A model generated the notes under the pieces. It worked only from the letters and a program-made list of their open reading frames with translations, was not told the origin of the DNA and did not search any database. Shown piece by piece: positions 26,899 to 38,746 of a stretch of DNA of 64,000 bases. Origin of the DNA: Brevibacterium linens ATCC 9172 (GTDB lineage: Bacteria; Actinomycetota; Actinomycetes; Actinomycetales; Brevibacteriaceae); the NCBI RefSeq assembly GCF_900169165.1, contig NZ_FXYY01000009.1:90155-154154 (forward strand). The letters run 5' to 3'. The position numbers were made by a program, and so were the translations under genes. Numbering within the stretch: position 1 is the first letter of the stretch; the number at the start of each line of letters is the position of its first letter.

Positions 26899-26970
26899 GA
26901 TCGGGGAGGACACTCAGCGATCGCTGCGTCCTCCAATTCGGTGGGCGCGACACCGACCCTAGGACGGCAA

Positions 26971-29903
<2,933 letters not shown>

Positions 29904-29904
<1 letters not shown>

Positions 29905-31166
29905 TGACTGATCAGACTGCCAACGCCCCCAAAGAGACTCCACTGCACAGCGTCCACGCTGACCTCGGCGCATCCTTCACCGACTTCGGCGGCTGGGACA
30001 TGCCGCTGAAGTACGGTTCGGAACTCGCTGAACACCGTGCCGTGCGCGAGGCCGCAGGCCTGTTCGACCTCTCCCATATGGGTGAGGTGCGCATCAGCGG
30101 AGCCGATGCCGCCGCCTTCCTTGACTACGCGCTCGTCGCGAAGTACTCGACGATGAAGATCGGTAAAGCCAAGTACGGTGTCATCGTCAACGAGTCAGGC
30201 GGCCTGCTCGATGACCTGATCACCTACCGTATCGGCGACGAAGAGTTCTTCATCGTCCCCAATGCCTCGAACACGCCTGCCGTGGTTACGGCGCTGACCG
30301 AGCGTCTGCAGCACTTCCTGCAGGCCGTGGCACCCGGATCGGATGTGCGCCTGACCGACGAATCCGATGCCACCGCGCTCATCGCCGTGCAGGGGCCGAA
30401 CTCCGAAGCGATCATCCTGCGCGCTCTCGACGAAGCCGGCCACGGCGAATTCGGGCCCCGCACGGGCGCCGGAGACCACGCGAAGGCCCAGGCCACGGAT
30501 GATGCCAACGGGGGAGCCACCTCGGCGGGGGATGACACCATCACCATCGGTCAGGCAGTGCGCGAGCTGAAGTACTACGCGTGGATGCCGCTGACGATCG
30601 CCGGGATCGACCTCATGCTCGCCCGCACCGGATACACCGGAGAGGACGGATTCGAACTCTACGCGCCGAACATCGGCGCCACCCGCCTGTGGGAGACCCT
30701 GGTGACCTCGGGCGTCGACTACGGACTCGTGCCCTGCGGACTGGCCGCACGCGATTCGCTGCGCCTGGAAGCCGGAATGCCGCTCTACGGCAACGAACTC
30801 GACCAGAACACCACCCCGTACGATGCGGGGCTGGGCCGGATGATCGGGTTCACCACGAAGGAGAGCTTCTTCGCCCGCGAGGCCCTCGCGAAGCGGGGAG
30901 AGACCGAACCGCCGCGCGTGCTCGTCGGCCTGACCTCGGAGGGACGCCGAGCCGCTCGCTCCGGAGCCGCCGTGTCCGTCGACGGCGCCGAGGTCGGCAT
31001 CGTCACCTCCGGCCAGCCCTCACCGACCCTCGGCCACCCGATCGCCTTGGCCTACCTCGACCGGGATCACGCCGAGGCGGGCACCGCGGTGACCGTGGAC
31101 ATCCGCGGCAAGGCGCACGACTTCACCGTCGCCGAACTGCCGTTCTACAAGCGCCCGGCCCACTGA
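29904..31166 (+). CDS. gcvT: Aminomethyltransferase, glycine cleavage T-protein (420 aa)
   Basis: T-protein releases ammonia from the H-protein-bound intermediate and forms 5,10-methylene-tetrahydrofolate. GGWDMPLKYGS and the GLFDLSHMGEV segment near the N-terminus are typical, as is MLARTGYTGEDGFELY in the middle. A Gly/Ala/Asp/Thr-rich insert (about residues 190-215, 30450-30540) lies between the two halves and is absent from ordinary T-proteins of about 370 aa. The ATG overlaps the gcvP stop (TGATG), indicating coupled translation. Confidence 0.95.
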
Positions 31167-31279
31167 AGCTCTCACCCACAATTCATCCCAGGTGGGGTCG
31201 GTGACTCGTACACTGGTCTCACCTGGCACAACAACGTCGTGATCGCCGCTTCCGGCGGCGGTCGCAGTAAGGAAGACAC

Positions 31280-31678
31280 ATGGCACAGCTGCCCCCGCTC
31301 CCACAGAACTTCACCTACTCCGCCGAGCACGAATGGGTCGACGGCGCCGCCGATGAACTCGTCGGCAAGACCGTCAAGGTCGGCATCACCGCCGTCGCCT
31401 CCGATGCCCTCGGCGAGGTCGTCTACGTCGACCTGCCCGAGGTCGGCGACACCATCACCGCTGGTGAAACCTGTGGTGAGGTCGAATCCACGAAGTCCGT
31501 GTCCGACCTCTACACCCCGGTGACCGGTGAGATCATCACCATCAACGAGGCGGCCGTGGACTCACCCGGACTGCTCAACTCCGACCCCTACGGCGAGGGC
31601 TGGCTGTTCGAAGTCGCCGTGACCGAGGTCGGCGAGGTCATGGACGCCGCCGCCTACGCCGAGGCGAACTCTCTCTGA
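31280..31678 (+). CDS. gcvH: Glycine cleavage H-protein (132 aa)
   Basis: H-protein carries the lipoyl arm that shuttles the aminomethyl group between P- and T-proteins. The lipoylation motif is [14 protein letters not shown] with Lys at about residue 72, and the start [10 protein letters not shown] and end ...[19 protein letters not shown] segment are canonical. An AAGGAAG ribosome-binding site precedes the ATG. A 113-bp spacer separates it from gcvT with a small GC-rich hairpin, possibly for differential expression. Confidence 0.97.
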   Translation: MAQLPPLPQNFTYSAEHEWVDGAADELVGKTVKVGITAVASDALGEVVYVDLPEVGDTITAGETCGEVESTKSVSDLYTPVTGEIITINEAAVDSPGLLNSDPYGEGWLFEVAVTEVGEVMDAAAYAEANSL

Positions 31679-31707
31679 GACTCGTTGTGAGGCTCGCATG
31701 AGTCTCA

Positions 31708-31860
31708 CCCGTCCCGGTGTGGACAGCCCTGCGGGGCTGCCTAACGGGACAGCCTTTCGAGGCGGATCCTCCGGGTGGAGGATGCAAACCCTGAAGCGGG
31801 GTCGGTCGAGGTCGGTGCCGACGCATTGTCGGCACCGGCTCGCCCTGCACGTGAGTGCAC
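31708..31860 (+). ncRNA. Structured leader candidate upstream of sdaA (five hairpins)
   Basis: The 232-bp spacer before sdaA can form consecutive stem-loops. These are GTCCCG/CGGGAC (31711, 31745) enclosing CAGCCC/GGGCTG; ATCCTCC/GGAGGAT (31766, 31777); a weak ACCC/GGGT; GGTGCCGAC/GTCGGCACC (31814, 31828); and TGCAC/GTGCA (31846, 31855). It matches no riboswitch class I know. It may be a regulatory leader or a processing/attenuation region between gcvH and sdaA. Confidence 0.45.
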
Positions 31861-31910
31861 GGCTGTTCGGTCGGCCCCGTCGTCATCTCATCAGAAACGA
31901 AGTGATTGCC

Positions 31911-33443
31911 ATGCCATTGAGCGTCTTCGACCTCTTCACGGTCGGCATCGGACCGTCGAGCTCCCACACCGTCGGACCGATGCGTGCCGGCGCGAGCTTC
32001 ATCGACCTCCTCGGCGAAACGCTTGGATCCGTGGCGGATCTGCGCGTCGACGTATTCGGTTCCCTGGCCGCCACCGGAGCCGGTCACGGAACCTTCGACG
32101 CCATCCTCATCGGCCTCGAAGGCTGCCGCCCTGACCTCATCGAAGCCAACGAACTCACCGCCCGGCGGACACGGATGTCCGAGACCGGGACGATCATCCT
32201 CGGCGACTCGACCGGCAATGGCGTCGAACTCAAGTTCACCGAGGATGACATGGTCAAACGCCCCCTGACCGTCTTGCCGCGCCACACGAACGCCATGACC
32301 GTAACCGCCTACGACGCCGCGGGGGAGACCCTCGCTGAGGAGACCTACTACTCCGTGGGCGGCGGGTTCGTGACCTCGGAGACCGAGTTCCTCGAGAAAG
32401 AGAAGACCGCCGAGGCTGGCGCCGGCGGCGGGGGCGACGGTGCTGCCGACGACGGCGGCGGTGCGGCCGGCGGCGGGGGCGGCGACGGCGGCAGCGATGC
32501 CGAGTTCGCGGTCGCGGATTCTGTCGTCGATGCCGAACTCGAGTCCTACGACGAAGAGTTGCCCTATCCTTTCCATTCAGGTGTCGAACTGCTGCAACGC
32601 TGCCGCGAGAACGACCTGTCGATCGCGGAGATCATGCACGCCAACGAACTGTCGATGCGTGACGAGGACGAGATCCGGCACGGCCTGCTCCACATCTACT
32701 CGGTGATGGAGGAATGCGCTTCGGCGTCCCTGGACCGGTCCGGTTATCTGCCCGGAGGGCTCAAGGTGCGTCGCCGCGCACACGACTGGTACCTCAAACT
32801 CAAGGCCGAGGACCCCGACCGGGACCCCGGCTACTACCTCGAATGGGTCAACCTCATCGCAATGGCCGTGAACGAGGAGAACGCCTCGGGCGGCCGCGTC
32901 GTCACTGCACCCACCAACGGGGCGGCCGGCATCATCCCCGCCGTGCTGCACTATGCGCTCAACTACGTTCCAGCGGTGGTGGAAGGCGGCGAGTCCGCGA
33001 AGCACCGGGCCATCGTCGACTTCCTGCTCACCGCGGCGGCCATCGGCGTCCTGTACAAGGAGCGGGCGTCGATCTCCGGCGCCGAGGTGGGCTGTCAGGG
33101 TGAGGTCGGATCCGCCTCGTCGATGGCCGCCGGGGGATTGGCCGCCGTGATGGGCGGGACGCCCGAGCAGGTGGAGAACGCCGCCGAGATCGCGATGGAG
33201 CACAACCTCGGCCTGACCTGCGATCCGATCTCCGGACTCGTGCAGGTGCCGTGCATCGAACGCAATGCGATCGCCGCCGGCAAGGCCATCAACGCCTCCC
33301 GCATGGCACTGTGGGGCGACGGCCAGCACCGGGTCAGCCTCGACGAGGTGATCGAGACGATGCGCCAGACCGGGGCGGACATGTCCTCGAAGTACAAGGA
33401 GACGGCGATGGGCGGCCTCGCCGTCAACGTCGTCGAGTGCTGA
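31911..33443 (+). CDS. sdaA: L-serine ammonia-lyase, single-chain Fe-S type (510 aa)
   Basis: This 4Fe-4S enzyme deaminates L-serine to pyruvate. It opens with [24 protein letters not shown], the regulatory-domain signature, and the catalytic domain carries [36 protein letters not shown] and [18 protein letters not shown] with the cluster cysteines. A Gly/Ala/Asp-rich insert of about 35 residues (about 32410-32515) sits between the domains. The ATG at 31911 starts the conserved region. Placement after gcvPTH suggests joint control of glycine/serine breakdown. Confidence 0.95.
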   Translation: MPLSVFDLFTVGIGPSSSHTVGPMRAGASFIDLLGETLGSVADLRVDVFGSLAATGAGHGTFDAILIGLEGCRPDLIEANELTARRTRMSETGTIILGDSTGNGVELKFTEDDMVKRPLTVLPRHTNAMTVTAYDAAGETLAEETYYSVGGGFVTSETEFLEKEKTAEAGAGGGGDGAADDGGGAAGGGGGDGGSDAEFAVADSVVDAELESYDEELPYPFHSGVELLQRCRENDLSIAEIMHANELSMRDEDEIRHGLLHIYSVMEECASASLDRSGYLPGGLKVRRRAHDWYLKLKAEDPDRDPGYYLEWVNLIAMAVNEENASGGRVVTAPTNGAAGIIPAVLHYALNYVPAVVEGGESAKHRAIVDFLLTAAAIGVLYKERASISGAEVGCQGEVGSASSMAAGGLAAVMGGTPEQVENAAEIAMEHNLGLTCDPISGLVQVPCIERNAIAAGKAINASRMALWGDGQHRVSLDEVIETMRQTGADMSSKYKETAMGGLAVNVVEC

Positions 33444-33959
33444 GGCGGGTGCGTCTTGGGGTGTGGGGCTGGCACCTGGGACGAGGGGCTGAGGCTGCCT
33501 GCCCATAGACAAGCCCACAGCCAATAGGTCGCTATCGGATACTTTCAGCGCTGAAAAGTATCCGATAGCGACCTTTGTTTGGGTGCAGGCATCCGATAGC
33601 GACCACATTTCGAACTGCCCATCGCACTGCCCAGGCGACCTGATCTCCGAAACAAACGCGAAGCCGCTCACAGGGCCTCGGATGCCCTGCGGACCAACAG
33701 GCCTCCTTGCTGTCCCAATTCGGGTGAAGTGACATGGAACACGTGGAACCCTTGTTCCAACTCCGCGAAAATGTAACGAAACGATAACGAACCTCTGGCG
33801 CGGTATGAGCGCGAAGAAGCGCCCCGACGCATCCCAGAGATGCCATGGGGAAAGTCGGGTCTGTTACATGTCGGCAGGCCGGGGGCAGCGTTGTGAAAGT
33901 GGCCCGGAATCGACGGTTTCGAGGTTGACGCTCATTCTCATCCCGCTAGGTTTGTTGGC
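33444..33959. other. 516-bp region between sdaA and ectA
   Basis: After a family B palindrome (33526-33603), the remaining 350 bp have no credible gene. An AT-richer run (AAAATGTAACGAAACGATAACG, split here as about 33769-33790) and a GGAAC...GTTCC repeat (33745-33758) lie 170-215 bp before ectA and are the likeliest site of the ectoine promoter. Confidence 0.45.
33526..33603. repeat. Family B repeat cluster, locus 2 (probable terminator)
   Basis: AGGTCGCTATCGGATAC plus TTTCAGC (33526-33549) pairs with GCTGAAAA plus GTATCCGATAGCGACCT (33550-33574) in a nearly loopless palindrome with one bulged base. A third half copy, ATCCGATAGCGACC, follows at about 33590-33603. It lies about 80 bp after the sdaA stop. 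Confidence 0.9.
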
Positions 33960-34454
33960 GTGATTAACGCACTCGCTGAACCGAAGACGCAAATCGACGT
34001 CCGGACTCCTGAGCTGGAGGACGGGCAACATCTATGGCGGCTCGCGAAAGACACAGCCGTGCTCGATCTGAACTCCTCGTACTCGTACCTGCTGTGGTGC
34101 CGTGACTTCGCGGACACCTCGGTGATCGCACGGATCGGCGGAGAGCCCGCCGGCTTCGTCACCGGCTACACCCGTCCGGAGAATCCGGACACCCTTATGA
34201 TCTGGCAGGTCGCCGTCGACGAGAACTTCCGCGGACACGGACTCGCATCGACCATGCTCAACGAGCTGGCCGACCGCACCGGTGCTCTGAGGATGGAGAC
34301 GACGATCACCGATGACAATGCGGCGTCCAACCGTCTGTTCCAGACGTTCGCGGAGAAGCGCGGGGCCGGTTTCGACCGTCGCCCGCTGTTCACCCCGGAC
34401 CTCTACCCGGACGGCCACGACACCGAGTACCTCTACGAGATCGCACCCCTGTAA
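33960..34454 (+). CDS. ectA: Diaminobutyrate acetyltransferase (164 aa)
   Basis: EctA acetylates L-2,4-diaminobutyrate, the second step of ectoine synthesis. It is a GNAT-fold protein: DLNSSYSYLLWCRDFADTS near the N-terminus is characteristic of EctA, the acetyl-CoA loop is NFRGHGLAS (about residue 90), and TTITDDNAASNRLF follows. The GTG at 33960 has only a weak AGG upstream. Gene order ectA-ectB-ectC confirms the call. The 162-bp gap to ectB may carry its own signals. Confidence 0.95.
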   Translation: MINALAEPKTQIDVRTPELEDGQHLWRLAKDTAVLDLNSSYSYLLWCRDFADTSVIARIGGEPAGFVTGYTRPENPDTLMIWQVAVDENFRGHGLASTMLNELADRTGALRMETTITDDNAASNRLFQTFAEKRGAGFDRRPLFTPDLYPDGHDTEYLYEIAPL

Positions 34455-34616
34455 CGAGCCCCACCCCGGCGCCGCGCGGACCCCTGCTGCAAGGGAGCGG
34501 ACGCGCCAGGTGCCAGGAGGCGGAAGAGATCGCCCGCAATAAGCGGCGGCGGTCACCGCCTCGGCGACTGCATCCGATGCAGACGCACAACTTTGGAAGT
34601 CGAAAGGACTCAAGTC

Positions 34617-35921
34617 ATGACTGAAAGCGCCAAGCCCACACCAACTGACAAGCCCGACATCTTCGAAACTCGCGAATCAGCGGTTCGCAGCTACTGCCGT
34701 TCCTGGCCGGCCACCTTCGCCCGGTCGCAGGGCGCCAAGCAGTGGGACGAAGACGGCAATGAATACCTCGACTTCTTCTCCGGTGCCGGTGCACTCAACT
34801 ACGGCCACAACAACCCGGCCGTGATCAACCCGCTGATCGAATACCTGCAGTCGGGTGCCGTGCTGCACTCGATGGACATGAAGACCCCGGCCAAGCGTGA
34901 GTTCCTGCAGACCTTCCAGGACCTCATCCTCAAGCCGCGCGGACTCGACTACTCCGTCATGTTCCCCGGGCCGACGGGCACCAACACCGTCGAGGCGGCT
35001 CTCAAGCTCGCCCGCAAGGTGACCGGACGTCAGCACGTGCTCTCGTTCACCAACGCCTTCCACGGCATGACGCTGGGCTCGCTGTCGGTGACCGGCAACT
35101 CGATGAAGCGCGAAGGCGCCGGAATCCCGCTGACCAACAGCTCGAAGATTCCCTACGACGACTACTTCGACGGTGAGGTGCCCGACTTCCTGTGGCTGGA
35201 GAAGGTCCTCGCGGACTCCGGCTCGGGTGTCGACAAGCCTGCCGCTGTCATCGTCGAGACCGTGCAGGGCGAGGGCGGGCTCCGTGCCGCACGTGCCGAA
35301 TGGCTGCGCGCTCTGTCCGACCTGTGCAAGAAGCACGACATCCTCCTCATCGTCGATGACGTGCAGGCCGGCTGCGGCCGAACCGGTTCGTTCTTCAGCT
35401 TCGAAGAAGCCGGCATCGAGCCCGACATCGTCTGCCTGTCGAAGTCGATCTCCGGTTCGGGTCTGCCGTTGGCACTGACCCTGTTCCGCCCCGAGCTCGA
35501 CGTCTGGGAGCCCGGCGAGCACAACGGCACCTTCCGCGGAAACAACCCCGCGTTCGTCACTGCCACCGCCGCCATCAAGACCTTCTGGGCCGACAACGAG
35601 TTCCAGAACCAGCTTGCCGACACCATCGCCGCTCTGCATCAGCGCCTCGACGGAATCGTCGAGAAGGCCGAAGGCGCTTCGATCCGCGGACGCGGCCTGC
35701 TGGCCGGCCTGTGCTTCGAGGACCTCGAGGTGGCCGAGAAGGTTGCCGCCTACGCCTTCGACAACGGTCTCCTGCTCGAGACCTCGGGCGCCGATGACGA
35801 AGTCATCAAGATCATGCCGCCGCTGACGATCGACTCGCGCGATCTGCAGGCGGGTCTGGACATCATCGAGGCCGGAGTGGCCAAGTTCGCTCCCGCCGCA
35901 ACCACGGCCGCGCTGGCCTGA
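34617..35921 (+). CDS. ectB: Diaminobutyrate-2-oxoglutarate transaminase (434 aa)
   Basis: EctB converts L-aspartate-beta-semialdehyde to L-2,4-diaminobutyrate with glutamate as amino donor. It is a class III PLP aminotransferase: [16 protein letters not shown] at the N-terminus is EctB-like, and the Schiff-base lysine is in [10 protein letters not shown] (about Lys276). GFRG-like [11 protein letters not shown] precedes the C-terminal domain. The ATG at 34617 follows GAAAGGACT. Confidence 0.96.
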   Translation: MTESAKPTPTDKPDIFETRESAVRSYCRSWPATFARSQGAKQWDEDGNEYLDFFSGAGALNYGHNNPAVINPLIEYLQSGAVLHSMDMKTPAKREFLQTFQDLILKPRGLDYSVMFPGPTGTNTVEAALKLARKVTGRQHVLSFTNAFHGMTLGSLSVTGNSMKREGAGIPLTNSSKIPYDDYFDGEVPDFLWLEKVLADSGSGVDKPAAVIVETVQGEGGLRAARAEWLRALSDLCKKHDILLIVDDVQAGCGRTGSFFSFEEAGIEPDIVCLSKSISGSGLPLALTLFRPELDVWEPGEHNGTFRGNNPAFVTATAAIKTFWADNEFQNQLADTIAALHQRLDGIVEKAEGASIRGRGLLAGLCFEDLEVAEKVAAYAFDNGLLLETSGADDEVIKIMPPLTIDSRDLQAGLDIIEAGVAKFAPAATTAALA

Positions 35922-36092
35922 CCCACCTCTGCCGGGCCGGCGTCGCAGCTGTGGCGCCGGCCCGAGCTGTGGGCGGAATCGAGCTCACTGGTTCGATCGT
36001 CCACCCGGGCCGACGGGCGCCGTTGAAATGAGACGGACTTTCGCGGCCCACCCCCTGAACACTTTCACCGACCTTTTGCGAAAGGACCACAG

Positions 36093-36500
36093 ATGTACGT
36101 AGTCAACCGCGATGACCTCAACGACACCGATCGCGATGTGAAGTCCGAGACCTGGCGTTCACGCCGCATGGTGCTCGGCAAGGAGCGCGTTGGATTCTCG
36201 TTCCACGACACCGTGATCTACGCCGGAACCACCTCGACGTTCCACTACCAGAACCACGTCGAAGCCGTGTACTGCGTGCAGGGCAAGGGAACGCTGACCG
36301 ATCTGGAGACCGGCAAGGAATACCCGCTCCACGATGGCGTCATGTACCTGCTCGACGGAAACGAGAAGCACACCGTCGTGGCCGAGGAAGAGCTGCGCAT
36401 GGCCTGCGTGTTCAACCCGCCGGTCACCGGCCGTGAGGTTCACGACGAGAACGGCGTGTACCCGCTCATCGTCGAGGATGAAGCCGCACCCGCGAACTGA
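36093..36500 (+). CDS. ectC: Ectoine synthase (135 aa)
   Basis: EctC cyclises N-gamma-acetyl-diaminobutyrate to ectoine. It is a small cupin: TSTFHYQNHVEAVYCVQGKG provides the metal-binding strands, and GVMYLLDGNEKHTV carries the last His ligand. The start MYVVNRDDL and length are typical. GAAAGGACC precedes the ATG. An intrinsic terminator follows, so ectABC is probably one unit separate from ectD. Confidence 0.96.
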   Translation: MYVVNRDDLNDTDRDVKSETWRSRRMVLGKERVGFSFHDTVIYAGTTSTFHYQNHVEAVYCVQGKGTLTDLETGKEYPLHDGVMYLLDGNEKHTVVAEEELRMACVFNPPVTGREVHDENGVYPLIVEDEAAPAN

Positions 36501-36555
36501 TCGAGGTTCAGTCGAAGACTGGATCGGCGGAAGCTGACTGAGTTTCACTCGCCGA

Positions 36556-36588
36556 GGCGGCCCGAGCATTGCGCTCGGGCCGCCTTTT
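36556..36588 (+). terminator. Intrinsic terminator after ectC
   Basis: A perfect 12-bp stem GGCGGCCCGAGC / GCTCGGGCCGCC with loop ATTGC is followed by TTTT. The 5' arm includes the over-represented GCCGAGGCGG 10-mer. Confidence 0.92.
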
Positions 36589-36764
36589 CGCGTGTGGTTG
36601 AGGCTTCCGGGTGAACGGCACCGTTGAGCGGGGGCCGGATGGACTGCAGGTACGATAATCTTCGGCCATACAACTTTCAAGTTCGTGACTTCTCGTTGCC
36701 GATTACACATTCGTTGACTCCGACTCAGGCATCCTCTTCCATCCCATCTTCAGTTGGAGTCTCC

Positions 36765-37478
36765 ATGAAGTTCCTCAAGCGCGCCCTTGTGGCGTCCGTT
36801 GCCGCTCTTGCTCTCGCCGTCGGTCCCGCCGTATCCGCCGAGGCGGCGAGTTCATCATTCGACGTTACAAAGCTCTGGGGAGACAGCGTCGTTGTGTCCG
36901 ACTGGAACTGCAAATATACAAACGTCTACATGAAGCATAAGAAGTCCAGGATTGATGACTGGGACGTTGACACTGATATCCGGGGTCGTCACGGCTGGGT
37001 CGATACTGCGTGGTTCTCGGACTACAGCGGCTCCAAGAAGGACCGGATCATGATCTGCCCATCGTCAGATGGCCTGGGTAAGTACACCCTCGGACCTTCA
37101 GAAGTCAGGGCCTATTACTACGGTGGCTCAAGCTATAACAGCTACGGCGAAGTCGAGCGTGCCGACTACACCAAGGGCTCTTTCTACGTCCGCGGCAAGT
37201 CCTACGCTTCGCTTTCTGCAAAGCGCAGCGGCAGCACGGTCACGCTGACCTCGTCGTCGAAGGTCTACCACCCGGAGCGCTACGGGAAGATCAAGTACAG
37301 CCCGAAGGTGAAATTCCAGGTCAAGTCCGGCAGCAAATGGAAGACGCTGAAGACGGTCTCCGCGAAGAAGGGCAAAGCCACCTACAAGGTGAAGTCGAAG
37401 AGCAAGAAGTACTACCGTGTCACCTTCAGCCAGGTCAGCTGGGCGACCGGAGCGACCTCGAAGTCGGTCAAACGCTAA
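36765..37478 (+). CDS. Secreted protein of unknown function between ectC and ectD (237 aa)
   Basis: A classical Sec signal peptide (KRAL...VASVAALALAVGPAVSAEA, cleavage near VSAEA-A, about residue 28) precedes a mature domain rich in Lys, Ser and Tyr. The C-terminal half (GKIKYSPKVKFQVKSGSKWK, then repeated KSK motifs) resembles the Ig/bacterial surface-repeat style seen in secreted actinobacterial proteins. ATG 36765 follows TTGGAGTC. It has its own spacing from the ectC terminator and lower GC than the ect genes. No enzymatic motif is seen, and a link to ectoine is not implied by sequence. Confidence 0.75.
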   Translation: MKFLKRALVASVAALALAVGPAVSAEAASSSFDVTKLWGDSVVVSDWNCKYTNVYMKHKKSRIDDWDVDTDIRGRHGWVDTAWFSDYSGSKKDRIMICPSSDGLGKYTLGPSEVRAYYYGGSSYNSYGEVERADYTKGSFYVRGKSYASLSAKRSGSTVTLTSSSKVYHPERYGKIKYSPKVKFQVKSGSKWKTLKTVSAKKGKATYKVKSKSKKYYRVTFSQVSWATGATSKSVKR

Positions 37479-37680
37479 CCGTCCAAAGAATGGCCGACCC
37501 CTTTGGAGGCGATTCATCTCTGTTGGATCGCACCGAGGGTGCCGGTCTCTCTGTCCTGGCTCTGACCGGGGTACCGGGGACGATGTCTTCCTGTTACGGT
37601 GGCCGCACAACCCGATCTGCGGGGCCGATGAGCAGTTACGCCACCGGCCCGGCAGACGGCACATAGCGAAGGAAGGAGAA
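37479..37680. promoter_or_regulatory. Likely ectD promoter region
   Basis: ectD is cut off from ectABC by a terminator and an unrelated gene, so this 202-bp spacer probably carries its promoter. I see no confident -35/-10 pair. A strong GGAAGGAG ribosome-binding site is at its end. Confidence 0.4.
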
Positions 37681-38592
37681 ATGATGACAGCAGTATCAGC
37701 TGCGACCGCAACCACAGATCTCTATCCGACTCGCTCCGGTGAGACCACAGAGGTTCTCCCGCGCACGGGTCCGATCGTCTTCGGCTCTCCCGAAGACGGC
37801 CCCCTCGAGGCGGCTGATCTCAAGCACTTCGAGGACACGGGCTATCTGACGATCGATCAGCTCATCACAAGCGAAGAGCTCACACTCTTCACCGACGAGC
37901 TTCAAAGGCTTTCGCGTGACCCGGAGGTGAAGGCCGATGAGCGTACCGTCGTCGAAGCCGAGTCCGACGAGGTCCGGTCGATATTCGACATCCATCGCAC
38001 CAATGAGATCTTCAGAAAGATCGCGAACGATCCGCGCCTCGTCGACCGTGCACGTCAGATCCTCGGAACCGATGTCTATATTCATCAGAGCCGGATCAAC
38101 TACAAACCGGGATTCGTGGGCAAAGAGTTCTCCTGGCATTCGGACTTCGAGACCTGGCATGCTGAAGACGGAATGCCCACTCCGCGCGCGGTGAGTCTTT
38201 CGCTGTCGCTGACGGACAACTACTCATTCAACGGCCCGCTGATGATCATGCCCGGTTCGCACAAGCGCTACATCAGCTGCGTGGGAGGCACTCCCGAAGA
38301 CAACTACCGGAAGTCACTCATCATGCAGGGTGCGGGCACCCCGGACCGTCAGACTCTCAGTGACTTCGCCGACGAATACGGCATCGACGTGCTCGAAGGA
38401 GCCGCAGGCGGAGCGATCATGTTCGACTCCAACTGCATGCATGCGTCGAACGGCAACGTCACTCCGTTCTCGCGCTCGAATATCTTCATCGTGTACAACT
38501 CGGTGGAGAACACGTGTGTGGAACCGTTCGCAGCGCCGAAACCGCGTCCGGAGTTCGTCGGCAGCACGGACTTCACTCCTGCCGGCCGCTGA
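37681..38592 (+). CDS. ectD: Ectoine hydroxylase (303 aa)
   Basis: EctD is a non-haem Fe(II)/2-oxoglutarate dioxygenase that makes 5-hydroxyectoine. The iron-binding facial triad is visible as H153 and D155 in WHSDFETWH and His254 in CMHASNGN, and the EctD consensus FSWHSDFETWH...MPTPRA is intact. The start is ATG 37681 or the adjacent ATG 37684. The upstream extension is open but not EctD-like. A strong bidirectional hairpin follows. Confidence 0.96.
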   Translation: MMTAVSAATATTDLYPTRSGETTEVLPRTGPIVFGSPEDGPLEAADLKHFEDTGYLTIDQLITSEELTLFTDELQRLSRDPEVKADERTVVEAESDEVRSIFDIHRTNEIFRKIANDPRLVDRARQILGTDVYIHQSRINYKPGFVGKEFSWHSDFETWHAEDGMPTPRAVSLSLSLTDNYSFNGPLMIMPGSHKRYISCVGGTPEDNYRKSLIMQGAGTPDRQTLSDFADEYGIDVLEGAAGGAIMFDSNCMHASNGNVTPFSRSNIFIVYNSVENTCVEPFAAPKPRPEFVGSTDFTPAGR

Positions 38593-38654
38593 CGACTCAC
38601 GCAGACGACTCACGCGCACACCGGATTTCCCGATGAGGTGAGCGCACCAGCACA

Positions 38655-38692
38655 GTGGGGCCCGGCACCGTCGAGATGGTGCCGGGCCCCAC
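38655..38692. terminator. Bidirectional terminator between ectD and the AGCS transporter
   Basis: A perfect 15-bp stem (GTGGGGCCCGGCACC / GGTGCCGGGCCCCAC) with an 8-nt loop lies between the convergent genes. Confidence 0.88.
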
Positions 38693-38746
38693 AGTCGTGT
38701 GCACGGTGTGCACCGACAACGTCGCTCGCTGTCGGAGAGCACCCTG

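Noticed and set aside
26898..26965. Second glycine aptamer in tandem
   Set aside because: The diagnostic GCCGAAGG-GCAA and AAACTCTCAGG segments are not repeated here.
26866..26970. N-terminal extension of GcvP from TTG 26866
   Set aside because: That start lies inside the riboswitch aptamer and the encoded residues are not GcvP-like.
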